Assembly (NCBI GenBank): GCA_963070105.1
Contig: OY718803.1
Span: 9,219,823 to 9,283,822 of the forward strand
Length of the DNA: 64,000 nt
Direction: 5' to 3'
DNA from: Litomosoides sigmodontis
Lineage: Eukaryota > Nematoda > Chromadorea > Rhabditida > Onchocercidae
Made by a program: the position numbers and the translations under genes
The notes under the pieces: model-generated
Databases searched by the model: none
What the model saw: the letters and a program-made list of their open reading frames with translations, nothing else
What the model was told of the DNA's origin: nothing
Part shown: piece after piece, positions 1 to 12,864 of the stretch
How the letters are laid out: each line of letters begins with the position of its first letter
Numbering within the stretch: the stretch's first letter is position 1

Positions 1-50
1 CAGAATGTGAACTTCATTTCATTTCATTTAAATTCGCTGTCTTATTTTAG

Positions 51-3000
51 TGACAACTTTGAAGGATTTTGAAAATTTCGGTGAAAGTTGGAAAAATAAA
101 ACGCTGTTACAAAAATTCGTGGATGAACATTTTGATCCTCCTGGATTTGAGCTAACCGAATGGTATCCGGAGGACTGGGTAGCCTTTCCGTCAAGTTTTC
201 TCAAAATTGAGAATTATCACCTGAGAAGATGGGCATTACATTTGCACAGAATATGGAGGGACCTTTGCAGAAAGGTAAGTTTTTATTACGGACCCTCAAA
301 ATAAAGGTGACAAAGAATTTCTAAGGTAATTAGACCATTTCTTGTTGTCATATTTTTTAAAGTACGAATTGCTTAACATACTTGTTTTCTAGCTTTTTAC
401 CGTCATTTCGAAGAAATTATAATCGACATCAAATAGTTTATCCTCAATAGGCTATGAGGTATGGATCTTAGAATCAGTCTGACATATGACAAAAATCACG
501 CAAACTTTGAAAAATCGGAAAGTCAAATTCTTTAAACGTGATTTTTATGGAACCTAATTTAATTTCGTTTTATTCGCTTATCAATTTCATGTAAGGTAAA
601 AGAAGATGTTAAACAGCATCAGGAGCTCTATTCTTTGCTTTATGTTCCTCATCCGTTTATAATACCAGGTGGTCGTTTCCGTGAATTTTACTATTGGTGG
701 GTTGTTTTTTTATTTTTTAAATTGTCACCTGTGATTTGAGGAAGAATGTTTTAAAAAATCGTTTAGCAAAAATTCTCTCTTGAAGTTTCTGTACGCACAT
801 AGACAGTTTATAAAATACTTGATAAGAAGTATTAAGAGGGAAATTTTTGTTGGTTTTTTCCATTTAAGAAAAACTGATTTCTTGAATAGATAGAAGTTAA
901 CCAAGCAAATTTCTTGCGCCATCACAAGAATATCATTTACAGGGATTCTTTCTGGATAGTGAAAGGTTTGATATTTTCGGAAATGTATGAAACAGCAAAA
1001 GGAATTGTTCGCAATTTAGCTTATATGGTTGATAAGTGAGTTTTCGTGATATATTTGAAGTGGTTAGATTCTTCAGCAAATATATCTGAGTGTAATAGTA
1101 ATAACCAACATTTAGTGAAACGATAAATAGTGAATATCATTTAGCCATGGTTTTGTACCGAATGGTGGTCGTGTATATTATCTGGTCAGATCCCAACCAC
1201 CACTGCTTACACCAATGGTTTATGAGTGTTATCTAGCCACGGGTGATTTAGATTTTGTCCAAGAGGTTTGTATATTTCGACACATAATTGTTCGGTTATG
1301 TTTTTATGATTTCCTTCTTACTTATCAACTTTTTTGACGGTCCCTAAAGAATTGAGAAATTAAATCCTCAAGATTGTAATACAGAAAGCCATTTTAAGCT
1401 ATTTTAGAAGTTAGAAGGAAAATTCTTCACCTGAGTAAAGAATTTTGTTCCTTTACCGACATAAATTATAAGTTCTTGTAGTGCATATTTATAGATTCTT
1501 CCAATGCTTGAGAAGGAGTATAATTTTTGGATGTTGCAACGCGCCCAGTCGTTTCACGATGAAAAACATGATGTGAATATTTCATTTTTCCAATATCGTG
1601 TAAGTATGAAAACACCACGCCCTGAATCTTACAGGGAGGATTTGGAATTGGCGAAAGATCTTCATTCGATGGGTTAGTCTAAAAAACATTGACATAAAAA
1701 GTATTGAGTTATTCTTGTATTCTTTTTGATTCTTTGATGGGACGTCGTGTCAGTTACATAAACGTACTCATTTTTACCTTTCTTTTATGTCTGTTTCCTA
1801 ATTATAGTGACATGTATTATTTCTTATCATGTATGCTAACATTATTTATTGCATGTGTTTATTATTCATCGTTATTTCAGCCATCTTATTTTTTTATCTA
1901 AGCTCATATACTTCACTTCACTGGAATAAATGAAGTTATCAATTCTTTTTCTTACAGCGGAAAAGGAGTCGATGTGGTCGAACATAGCATCAGCAGCTGA
2001 AACAGGTTGGGATTTTAGTACCCGTTGGTTTGCACAAAGCGGTCCGGAAATGCACGATATGAAATCAATTCGTACGTGGTCCATTGTACCCGTTGATTTG
2101 AATGCTTTTATTTGTATCAATGCTAGAATTATGGCTTCGTTTTATGAAATTACTGGTATGTTTTCCTCCTTTTCGAAGATGAACGATTTAGTCTGATTCT
2201 TGAATAGCAACCTTTTTCTATCTTAGAAAGGATAAAAGAGTACTTTCATGGCATGGGTCTGCTCAAGGAAGTAGATGTATCATAATTAGTGGAATATCAA
2301 GAGAAGAAATTGCAGTCCAAAAAAATCTTGTAATTCTGAGAGTCATATGCAATGTTTTAATTTACATTTTTTAAATTTCATTTTAATTTACTTCTCCCCC
2401 TTAAAACATTAAAAAACTTGCACGTATAGATAATCCCATGTGTTATAGTGTGTAAAGTGAACTAAATTAAATGCGCATTACTAACGAAATTTCATTTCCA
2501 GGTAATTTCCCGAAAGTATTACTCTACCAATCACGCTATGAAATGGCGAAATTAGTGATGAAACTTATCCATTGGAATGAAACTGATGGGATTTGGTATG
2601 ATTATGATCTAGAGAAAAAGGTTTATTTGAAGTTGCTTTCTGGCACGAAACGTCTTTTTGAATGTGAAATGTCTGGTAGATTAAGACGAGATGTGTTATA
2701 CCTTCATATTATTTATTTTTTATAAGGAACGTTTACAATTTACGAATAACACGTTTCAAGTGCAAAATTTTAGATTCACTCCAACACATATTACATTTCG
2801 AATGCTCTACCCTTGTATGCAAAGTGTTATGATGAGGATGACATTATTCCGCACAGAGCATATAACTATCTTAAGGTATGTTTTATAAGCTTTTCTAAGC
2901 TTTATAATTCACTGTTTAATTGGAAGTTTGTTTAATACCATATTCCTCGAACCGAATTCCTATTTCCACTTAAAGCCCGATGAATTTTTAAGTTTTTTTT

Positions 3001-3879
3001 AAACTCTTATCATTACCAAACGTACAGAGGGAAGGTGTGTTGAACTTCACCAAAGGCTTACCAACTTCTTTGGCGATGGAAAGTGAACAGCAGTGGGATA
3101 AGGATAATGCGTGGCCGCCAATGGTGCATATGGTAATCGAAGGCTTTCGTACTACCGGAGACCCTGTACTAATGAAGGTTTGTATTATATTTTTTGGGAA
3201 AAATCATTCTTCTAGTGTGTTTACTCTCGTTATTGTCTTTTGTGTGTGTTGTTTTCACATTTTCCGCCTTTTTATGCATTGGAATATTTTTATTATAGGC
3301 AGCTGAAGCTATGGCAACGCAGTGGTTAAGTGTAACATACAAGTCTTTTATACGTACTCATTCAATGTTCGAAAAGTATAACGTCTCAGCAATTTCTGAA
3401 GAATGTAGCGCTGGTTCCGGTGGAGAATACGAAGTGCAGGTTTGTTAGAATTTTCAAGTTTAGAATTTGATTTATATTTGAATTTGAGTGAGAGCATAAA
3501 ATTTTTTTTTATCATGAACTGTTTATTCATATATTTTTGGTATTTAATAGACTATCCAATCAGTAATCTACAAACGGATCTCTGTTATTGGTTGGATATT
3601 TTAATGATATGCCTTTCGAGTTTGAACTTAATTTCTTGAGATCTTTGTTCGGTATTTTAACAAATCGGCTCCGTAAGATATGATTTGATAACTGTTAGAG
3701 AAAAAGCTTTGAAAATTTTCCAGACTGGATTTGGTTGGACAAATGGTGTTATATTGGATTTATTGGACAAATACGGAGAAAAGATGACTTCAGCAACACC
3801 TGCCAGGAAACATAATGTGTTTTCCGTCGTTCTCTTCTTCATTTTGTTAGTATTTTTAACAAAAACAGACCAGATTTAA
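51..3879 (+). CDS. Trehalase (GH37), 5' truncated by window edge
   Basis: Hydrolyses alpha,alpha-trehalose to two glucose molecules. Eleven phase-consistent exons: 51-274, 596-696, 943-1035, 1145-1265, 1495-1672, 1958-2155, 2502-2620, 2774-2875, 3028-3177, 3299-3439, 3724-3879, giving about 526 codons; the first exon(s) lie left of the window. Both family signatures are present: PGGRFREFYYWDSFW (split by the intron ending at 942) and QWDKDNAWPP. The likely catalytic acids are the Asp in ETGWDFSTRW and the Glu in GGEYEVQTGFGWTNG, by analogy with bacterial GH37 enzymes. The C-terminus is a hydrophobic stretch (VFSVVLFFILLVFL) followed by a short polar tail, suggesting membrane anchoring, either transmembrane or GPI. 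Nematodes usually have several trehalase paralogues, so no gene number is assigned. Tail-to-tail with exo-3. Confidence 0.93.
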
Positions 3880-5489
3880 ATATGGTACTTCTGAGGGTGC
3901 TATACTGATTTTTTGCTTGAAGTAACTCCCTTCACTGCGTAATTTCCTAGTAAGTTTTGCAGTTTCGTCACGCTTTCAATCATTGTTCTTTCAATCATTC
4001 TTTTGTCTTTTCGATCGTCCTTTTTATTTTCATATTTGGCTCACAGGTAGATGGAATTCAAAGGATATAATTTATAATATGTGTGACTTTTCAATTTTGG
4101 TATCTGTGATTAACGACAATTTTTTAGCCTGTGTTGGCTGTCTGGTTGACAGTTTTTTTCAATGAAATGATGCCTTTTAAAAAAATAATCAGGTATTTTA
4201 TTTATCTCGCGGGGTTTGTTGTAAATAGAACGGGATTTTTTCTTATCGTATTAGTCATATTGTTTTTTTAAATGATATTTTGCCCTTCAAATTCCACCAA
4301 CCTCTCATCGAGATTTGAAATGTATTCAACAAGACTAAATTTTAAGGATGTTTTAAATCTAAATTCTAAATTGTCCACGCTGTTTAACAAAATATATCTT
4401 GGTCAGATAATTAGTTGTCTTAGCTTCCAACAAAAGCGACTCACAGCAGATAATTAGTTGTCTTAGCTTCCAACAAAAGCGACTCTCAGAACTCACAGAA
4501 ATCCTTGCTTCATTCTGCAGTTCTCATATCATGAAGGATTACATTTAATTCGATTCCGTCTCAGATCATGTAAATTGATGTATGACTTTTACTCCCATTG
4601 CTCTTTTGAAGTACTAAGAATGATTTGTGTTGGAACGACCGCAATAACTATAATTTGCTTGCATAACAAAATTAGACTCCAACAACGTACAGTCCTTATG
4701 TCCATTGAAAGGCTCTTAAGGTAACGTATCATTATTATAGCAAATCATTATAGCTTGAATACCTGAAACTGTTCTGCCATTTAATCTTTATTCATTTAAT
4801 CTATAATTGATTTCTGAATTATCCTCTTAGTGATGCTCTCTTTATATGGTAATACGGAACTTCTTTTTGAGTAAAGTACTACTGAAAAAAATTAACGAAA
4901 AAAATAGTAATCAGTTTTCATCCAGTCAAATTCAGTTTGGATATTACTTGTTTCTTTGTTCTTGTTATAATACTGAATTCACCAGTGGTAGATTAATACA
5001 TGAAATATAACGAAGACTGAATTCGTTAGAAAAAATGTTATTGTTCGGCATACATTAGTATGGTCTACTGTCGTTAGTGCAAGGCGGAGATTTTTTATGA
5101 TGGCATAATGGAAATTCATTTAATTCGTTACCATCCTGAATTTTTGGTTAGCATCTATTTTTTGCTTCCCTGATAACCTTATATTTTATGTTAATTCCTT
5201 TCTTATAAAGTTATTGAGATATCTTGCTGAAGCATGCAGAGAATATAGTTTTTTATAGTGTTACATGTAACTGTAGTTTAAAGCTTGCTGGAAAAAACAA
5301 AAAAGTCAATACATGGAGTGAGGAAATACAAAGTGATAAACAAACAAAAAAACGAAAGAGTAAATCTGATGTGAATAATCACAATGGGATAAAAAATTTC
5401 AAAGGAACAAATAGTAAATTTGAACTCTAAAATGCACTGAGTTCTCGAAATACGATACATCATAACGAGATCCAATAAAAAATCCAATT
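3880..5489. other. Convergent intergenic region (trehalase / exo-3)
   Basis: AT-rich sequence between two 3' ends. It holds a 43-bp tandem duplication (4404-4489). A 68-codon open frame at 5224-5430 (+), rich in Lys, Ser and Asn, has no recognisable homology and is probably fortuitous. I saw no RNA gene. Confidence 0.6.
4404..4489. repeat. 43-bp tandem duplication, two copies
   Basis: Copies 4404-4446 and 4447-4489 both begin CAGATAATTAGTTGTCTTAG and end in TCACAG or TCTCAG. They differ at one base, so the duplication is recent. Confidence 0.9.
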
Positions 5490-7186
5490 TTACAACTCAA
5501 TTGTGAGACTCACGGGACAGTGATCGCTTCCCTTGACTGAATGCAGAATATTGCATCCCTTTACTTTATTAATAATCCGTTCACTAACCACAAAATAATC
5601 GAGCCTAAAAATTGCAAACTTTTGAAGGACGTTAAATAAATCATTAGTTATGTTTTAACATAATTCAGAATTTATGGCGTAAATATGATAGAATACAGTT
5701 GTACCCATTTTCCGATCGGGGGGAGGAGGAATATATCAAAATAAATATAACGAAAAAATATATACCTCCAACCCACATTTTTCTCCCTTGCATTATGCAT
5801 GTTCGACCAAAAAGTATAAGCGCCTTCTTTTTTTGGATTCAGTTTGCGGAAAACATCCACGAATCCTGTAGTGAAAAGTTTTAAACATGAGAATTGAAAA
5901 TTCTATCAAAAATCGAATTTTTTTGTAGTTTACGGTAATTTTCATAATAAGATAATAAATACCCGAATCAAGCAATCGAGTAAAATCATTCCGTTCCTGA
6001 TCTGTAAATCCAGCTGTTTTGTTGCGATTGGTTTTTGGATTCGCCAAGTCTAAATGCAAAGTATTAATGTAAATGAATGATACTCATTACCACTACGGAC
6101 TAGAAATTACCTACCAATTTCCTGATGCGCAACGTTCAGATCGCCAGTGTACACAACAGGTTTATTCAAATCAAGTTTTTTAATAAAATTTAAGTAGTAG
6201 TCGTCCCAAATTTTTCGTTTGTCGAGATTCACCAAACCACGTCCACTATTTGGAACATACGCGTTAATAAGATAGTAACTGTCATATTCAGCAACAATAA
6301 TCCGTCCCCTACCATTCCCGTCCAAACTGCACTTACATTTGTCATCAAACGTACACATCACCTGAAAACAGGAATACAAAAAGTAACAATAAGAAGCAAG
6401 GAAATCATGTATTCTAAAATTTTTTTTATTCTTGAGTGTACTGTAAAAAGTCCTACCTTGATCGGCTCCTCTTTCGTAAGCAACAATACACCACCATGTC
6501 CTGATTTTTCCGATGAATTTAAAAAACTGTGATAGCCATCTTGCAATTCATGCGGAATTTCAACACATTTTGTTTCTTGCAAAGCAACAATATCCGGATT
6601 CTCCTCAACCAAAATTGAATTCCCACCTTTCTGCAGATGAATTTAATTGAAAAAATGCTTTAGATCTGTTAGAAACAAAAATTCAGCATCTTTTTGAGAA
6701 GTATCAATTTATATGAACTAAGCATTAAGCAGCAGAAATTATGTATGAATAATGATGCTACGTCACAATTTTTAGAATTAGCACTTGATCCGAAAAGGTA
6801 GTATCGAAACGATTAGGTATGAGTGGACAACATCCGCGTTATTTTTGGAAGCTTTTGTGAAGTGAAATTAAAATGACCTTCATCCACGCCCTAAGACCGG
6901 CGACATTCCAACTAATAATTTTAACTTCTTTGCCACTCTTTCCAACTTTCATTTTCTTTCTCTCCACTACACTATCCTCCTTGTTCAACTTTTCGCTTCC
7001 ATCGTTCACATTCCTTTTATCAGTGTTAGAATTTCTCGATGCTTCCTCCTTACCATTCCTTCTCTTCATTTCTTCACGTATCCAACGCACTCTGTAAGTA
7101 ACTGATGCATGCAACACGTCGTGTGGGGACATCTTGCTCGATGCCACACGATGTGCTATCAGTAGGAAACGTAGAAGTACGAACAT
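5490..7186 (-). CDS. exo-3: AP endonuclease, exonuclease III family (APE1/EXO-3)
   Basis: Cleaves DNA 5' of abasic sites in base-excision repair. Six exons on the minus strand: 6878-7186, 6457-6630, 6115-6361, 5963-6049, 5766-5865, 5490-5604; 343 residues, phase-consistent. The active-site set matches human APE1: Asn in WNVAGLR, Glu in LQETK, Tyr in AYVPNSG, Asp and Asn in TGDLNV, Asp in RLDYF, and His in GSDHCP. The start at 7186 is one base behind a TTTAG acceptor, which fits a trans-spliced message. It adds an N-terminal extension: a hydrophobic, Arg-containing segment ([17 protein letters not shown]) followed by a Lys/Arg-rich linker before the catalytic fold at about residue 85. The first part resembles a mitochondrial presequence and the linker a nuclear signal (inference). 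Divergent from wve-1. Confidence 0.95.
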
Positions 7187-7616
7187 CCTAAATGTTACAA
7201 TTTTAAAAATAAACTATGAGAAGAATGGGGCGTCGCTTCTTTTTTAGCAAAACAAGCTATCGATAGGCGTGTTCCCCGCACTCGTTTCTAACATTTTACA
7301 CGTTTACACGCTCCACGTCAGCCCGATCCGCCCAGAAATTCGGTCCCTTAGCGACCCGAGCCTAAGCCTGCCCAGAACAACATACATGCGCAATCCACTC
7401 CCATGATGTTCGGTAGGTGGTGGGGTCTCCAGCATATTTCATCGAGTTTAGTGATGTGTTGCTACTTTTCAGCGGTGCCCTGAAACTCTCACAACTGTTT
7501 AGGGGTTGTACTAGTACTAGTGAAAAAACTTAGACAGAGTCCTGGGAATATTATCTTGCTGTAAAACAGTTTCGAACTGGTGGGCAAGTGCAACTACGAA
7601 GTGACGTGCATTTTAG
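7187..7616. promoter_or_regulatory. Divergent intergenic region, exo-3 / wve-1
   Basis: 430 bp separating two head-to-head genes, so it probably contains both promoters. The stretch 7300-7420 is more GC-rich than its surroundings. A TTTTAG acceptor at 7611-7616 abuts the wve-1 ATG, and a TTTAG on the minus strand precedes the exo-3 ATG. No specific promoter motif is claimed. Confidence 0.5.
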
Positions 7617-9577
7617 ATGCCTCTAACCAGACGTGCGATCTCACCAGTTGATGTAAGCCGTCATCGGTTACCATCATCGATACAGCAAGATGAATTGGAA
7701 TGTGTTGCGAACGGTACACTAGCAAATTTAATTCGACAATTGAGTTCACTAAGCCGGCATGCTGAACATATATTTGGTGAAATTTATCACGAGGCCGTAA
7801 AATTGGATCATAAAACAAATACTTTATCGCAGAGAATTGAAAGGTTGACGCATAAGGTAACGCAGCTGGACTACACACAAGAACAAGGTTCATTTATTTT
7901 AATGATTGAATTTATATTGTGAAGCATAAGGAAAAGTATATCGTCATCACTAACTGTACCATTCAGTTCAAGATTTCATTCTGTATTTCGATATTTTCGA
8001 AATACAGAATGAAATCTTGAATTGAATTTCGATTCTCTATGGATTTCATGTATGATGGAAATATTTCAGTGTCACTTGAAGACTTGCATTTGCGGAAACC
8101 GTTTAAAAGTAGCTGTATAATCGATCAGCATACATTAGATCGTCAGACATTGCCTTCTGCCTTGGCAGAATGTTATGCTGCGTGTGATCCACCGCCCAAT
8201 CTTGACGCTCTAAATCCTTACAGAGATGACAAAAAGAATGCACTTAGGTTAGCTCTTGCCAGATTTTTCTTTTGCTTATTGAGAATTTAAATAAAAGAAA
8301 AGATTGTATTTTGATATCATATGAGCACGAGAAGAAAAATTGCATGCATATTTTGTAGGTACTATACAGATCCGTCATACTTCTTCGACTTGTGGAGACA
8401 GGAAATGCTGAAAGATGTTGGTGATGGACGACGTGGACGTTCCGTTAAATCACCAGCAGAAACCAAAAGTCCTCGAAAGAAGCGTAATCGTCAGCCTGTA
8501 ACAAATAATATTAGAAGAGATGCCATTCCAAGGTTGAAACTATAGTGTTACATTTATGCTTATTTTCTTTTTTTCTCACACAGTCGTTTTGAAGAGTGCC
8601 TGTCTAGTTCATATTGCATTTCCAGATATTCTGTCGCGTCACAGCAGCGTCCTGCAGATATCATGCATTTCCCAGCAGAGTACCAAGCACCTCAAATAGT
8701 GCATATCGATCAAGTCCGTCCGCCAGCTGGAATGAGTGTACCAGCTGGTAATGGATATGCTACTACGATCCCAAATAAAGCTTCAGTTGCGCCTGTTTCT
8801 TCACCTGTTAGAGATAGAGAGGCAGGTTTTTCTGAGATTTTAATGAACATATTGAGATTTTTAAAAGAATAATGATGGAATTGTTTGTTTTTAATTCTTA
8901 CCTACTCAAACATAAAATTCTGTGTCACTCTCAAAAACGTATAAGTTTTCAGGAACCGCCAGTTGCTTTAGCTGACAATCAAATAGCTAGTCAGTTGGCT
9001 GATATTGACTTACAAGACGATTCTATTTTGGAAGACGATCTTCCACCACCACCACCACCCCTCATGCACACTTCATTAGTTTGTCAGATGCCCTTTCCAC
9101 CTGCAATGCAGTATGTCGCCCCATCTGGTAATTCAGTGCCACCTCCTCCTCCTCCTCCTCCTCCTCCCCCACCACCACCACCACCACCTTCATCTTCTGT
9201 CACTTCCCCTGCAGCACCTACCCAGTCTCCTGTCATTGTTGCATCTTTTGCTAATAAGGAAGAAGAGAAAAACGAAACTTCCTCCACTCAAATTTCTGAT
9301 ACACATTCCAATTTGCTTGCTGAAATACAGTCCGGTATAAAACTTAAGCAAGTAAGATGTTCTAACAACTGCTAATTATGGAGCTTTCTTTATAAAAATA
9401 TAAAATTTTACAAACTATTATTTGTAGGTACAAAGGAAGGAGCAAGCAGCAGAAGAAAAAGCAGCCGCGGAAGCGAATGATGTGGCGGCTATATTGCGTC
9501 GTAGGATGGAACATATTTTGGGTCATTCTGATAGTAACAGTGAATCTCCGACAGATGACGACGAAGAATGGGATTAG
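7617..9577 (+). CDS. wve-1: WAVE/SCAR actin nucleation-promoting factor
   Basis: Links Rac signalling to Arp2/3 in the WAVE regulatory complex. Six exons: 7617-7887, 8070-8247, 8359-8532, 8584-8821, 8953-9351, 9428-9577. The N-terminal WAVE homology domain (about residues 1-150) has the hallmarks ECVANGTLANLIRQLSSLS, HAEHIFGE, VTQLD and YTDPSYFFDLW. A basic segment (SPRKKRNRQ) follows. The polyproline region is at 9041-9190. The C-terminal WCA module comprises a WH2 (NLLAEIQSGIKLKQV), a connector (DVAAILRRRMEHIL) and an acidic tail ending DDDEEWD. The ATG directly follows an AG acceptor at 7615-7616. The junction 8821/8953 keeps frame only if intron 4 starts with GC. Intron 1 contains a long hairpin. 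Confidence 0.95.
7961..8027. repeat. Near-perfect 31-bp inverted repeat in wve-1 intron 1
   Basis: Left arm 7961-7991 and right arm 7997-8027 are reverse complements with one mismatch, separated by a 5-nt loop (TATTT). The 16-mer TTTTCGAAATACAGAA at the loop side of the right arm recurs at about 26833-26848. Confidence 0.92.
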
Positions 9578-10282
9578 CTAATCTTATTTTATTAACCATA
9601 CGGTAGTAGCTGTGCCTTTTAGCGCTAATTGCTAAAATCGTTTTGGATAAAACATGTAGACAATATATATATTAGGTTTTGGTTGTTTTTATATTGATTA
9701 CCCGAGCTCATGTAGTGGACAGTGGGACATGAGCAACGTTTATCATGAGGAGTTAGAGTAATCTTTTGGCGCTTAATATTTCGTTCAGTTGTGAAAACAA
9801 ATTATTTATTTAAGTCGAAGGACGACAAAATTCGTTGTTAGTTTTTTTATTATTCTATTACTTATCTTTTTTATATCCTATGATTTTAAGGCTAGTGTTC
9901 AACATACCCAATTAATTTGTTCAGTGATAACTTTATTGGATTTTTACTGCTCACTGCATTGTTTGCAGTTCATTCATTCATATTATTGTCTTCGTTTTGG
10001 GTACTTTTAAACTTACAGGTCTCTTCATGTGGATAACATATAAGCATTGTATTGTTCTATGTGTCACTAGTTCTTTATATTAAATATATTTTGTTAAATA
10101 TATATACATATATATATATATGTTTGAAAATTGCTATAGAGTATTTTACTTATTTTCGCTGTGCACAGTAAGGTTATCAGAGTATTTGGAGTGGAAGCCG
10201 CCTCGCATTAGTTCCGTACATTCACTTATCTTTTCCTCGATGGTTGTTATAATCATCATTATTGTGAAGAATTTCTTGCAGT
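9578..10282. other. wve-1 3' flank and FPP synthase 5' flank
   Basis: AT-rich and non-coding. Contains a TA-rich run around 10096-10122. Ends in TTTCTTGCAG at 10272-10281, a probable trans-splice acceptor one base before the next ATG. Confidence 0.6.
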
Positions 10283-12047
10283 ATGTGTAGGAAGCAAATT
10301 ATTGATGCAATAAAGGGTATTAAGAAAATTGCTGTTCAGAGGTTCGTCGCTGGTCTGCACGAACATGAAGCGAAGTGTGTTAGAGATCGAGTCGATAAGG
10401 TGAGACTTTTTTATGTATGAGCCATTGAAGTAAGCATTCTTTTTTGAATTGTGAGTTCGGTGACTGCTACTCATCGAAAGAAAACTTTGAGAAAGTACGG
10501 AATTGAACTGTGAGATTTTTCTGTTAAAGATTTTTTTGGCAGTGTAGTTGTTCGACCATTCTGTTTGTGGTGGTAAATTTAATCGAAGTATGATGTTGAT
10601 AAGAGCTTATAAAGCACTTGGCGGAGAGCAGGATGAAAAACGATTGGGAATGGTAACAAATATAGCTGCCTGCTTGGAGCTTTTGCAAACCTTTTTCCTC
10701 ATTGAAGATGATGTAATGGATGAAGGCATCAGCAGAAGAGGCAAGCCATGTTGGCATCGATTGGTTATTTTTATGCTTCGTTATATGAGATGTTCTGCTT
10801 AGTGTTTTGGATTATACTTTTTTCTCTGAAATTTTTGTATTCCATTAACATTTGTTTTATGCTAATTCCTTAGAACGTACTTCACGAATACATCTTTCTC
10901 CTTTTGTATGGTACAGGAAATCACTTGTGAATTACTTCGTCCAGTAATCGATTTGGATAACTTCCTGAAATATTTTTAGGAAGGGATAGGAATAAATGGA
11001 ATCAATGATGGTTTACTGCTGGACTGCATGGTATCATACATTCTAAGCAGCAGTCAAGTTCCAGTTGCAGTTAGAGATGCAATTGATGAAGTAAGTTAAT
11101 GTTTCGATGGTTTTTATTTGGTACTTTTAAATTTGAAAAATGACTTCACAAGATGAAAATTTGCTTCATGTATTTTTTAAGGCTCGCCGTGTTACAGTAG
11201 TTGGACAAATACTTGACAGTGACACAAAAATTATCGAAGACTGCACTTGGCAAAGGTTATTTAATACTTCACGAAATTTTAAATCATTTATTAACAATGC
11301 TTTGTTTCCCGGTGTTTGATTTTAGACATTGGACAATAGCGCAGCATAAAACATCGCATTATACTTATTTCACACCACTACAGGTTGCGGCTCTCTTGAC
11401 GTCGCAACCATTAATCATTGAACCTTTGAAATGGATCGCATACCAACTTGGTTATTTGTTCCAATCCCTGGTACCTTTTGGTCAAATTCAGAAACTGGTA
11501 GTGAAAATCTTACCTGTTTCCACTGTTTTTTCAAAATTTACTGAACTGTTTGACTTCACTCTTGTAAAAAAGTTTCAATTCTTAGGATGATTATATGGAT
11601 TGTTTTGGAGATAAATCGATAATGGGTAAAGTAGGAAATGATTTGAGGGAAGCGAAGTGTACATGGGTCACCTGCAAAGCAGCGGAGAAGCTATCAAATG
11701 AACCAAGCTTCTTAATAGATTTTCGGGTAATAATTTACTTGGACTGTTTAAATTAAACGAAACACAAGCCTAACCAGTTTGTATCTGATTTAATGGTTTG
11801 TGTCTTGAGCAAAAATTCTTTCTGTTCCCGAGGAAACAATTTTCAGGAGCATTTTGGTAAACGAAGCATTACTTCGGAGCAAAAACTGAAAGATATTCTG
11901 ATGCATCTGCGGATTGCAGACGATTTTCCCTTATTTCGTGAAAAATACGCGGTTGAAATACTCAGCAGTATTGATCGTTTCCCAATGATAGATCTCAGAC
12001 CAGTCTTACGACAATCAGTCGACGATTTGACGAGTGAAAAATTATGA
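10283..12047 (+). CDS. Farnesyl diphosphate synthase
   Basis: Condenses isopentenyl and dimethylallyl/geranyl diphosphate to farnesyl diphosphate, the precursor for prenylation, dolichol and quinone side chains. Seven exons: 10283-10399, 10548-10763, 10980-11090, 11182-11255, 11326-11470, 11586-11726, 11847-12047; 334 residues, slightly shorter than typical (about 350). The first Asp-rich motif is [10 protein letters not shown] followed by SRRGKPCW, and the second is [20 protein letters not shown]. Two Phe at -5/-4 before the first motif are characteristic of animal farnesyl rather than geranylgeranyl synthases. GGKFNR is the substrate-binding Gly-Lys segment. The ATG sits one base after a TTGCAG acceptor, so upstream coding exons are unlikely but not excluded. 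A related C. elegans gene is fdps-1. Confidence 0.93.
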
Positions 12048-12864
12048 CATACTATCTATCCTCTTCCCACGCTGGAAATAAATGACAAAAATACATTTCA
12101 TTTAATCCTAATAGCAGGTAGTCTTATGCATTTAGAGTGGGTGAAACTTGACTTTTATTTAGTATTTCTATTTACAAACTAAAGTCTTTGAAGCATGTTT
12201 TGGTTGCTCCTGATATGTCCACTAAAATTCTTCACAGACAAGGATGTAACGGTAAAGTGAAACGTTTACTCAGCAAAAATCTTAAAAACAGATAAGTGAA
12301 ACGAAACAACGTAATGAGTAACGCTGAAGACCACCCTCGACAGTGTGTAATTCATAGCATCTATATGCCCATCCCCTATGCTTGAAAATACTGGATTACA
12401 TCGAGCAAAAATTATTCCTATGCACGAATCAAATCATTTACTTTCCATCAGAAAGATATAATGATTCACCTAAATCATTTCAATAACAATAACAGATTGT
12501 CTCAGGAAAATTTTCATCGAACAAGAAAAAGCTGCATTATTCCAAAGAACCTACAATTTACTTATTTAAACAATGCAGTAAAAATGAGTCTAAAAAGTAG
12601 AAATTCATCTCAATATGGAACAGAGTAACCACATACTTTAGTAATTATCACAACTTTTGGCCGAATTAAAGGGACAGAAAATATATAAGAATGCAGCGGA
12701 ATTTTTTCCAATAAATCTGCCAAATGTGTACAACATTACAGCTGTCACTATCTTCTTTTTCCCAAGAAAATTAGAAATGAAATGGATGTTGTACATAATG
12801 TATTGTAGTGGAAACTGCTTGAAAAAGATCCTCACCCGAAACAACTTCAAAAATATAAATCCTA
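12048..12864. other. Convergent intergenic region, FPP synthase / ERGIC-53
   Basis: Tail-to-tail 3' flanks. An AATAAA at about 12077-12082, some 30 nt after the farnesyl diphosphate synthase stop, is a plausible polyadenylation signal. Nothing else seen. Confidence 0.55.

Noticed and set aside
9084..9287. Gly-rich minus-strand open frame
   Set aside because: Shadow of the wve-1 polyproline region.
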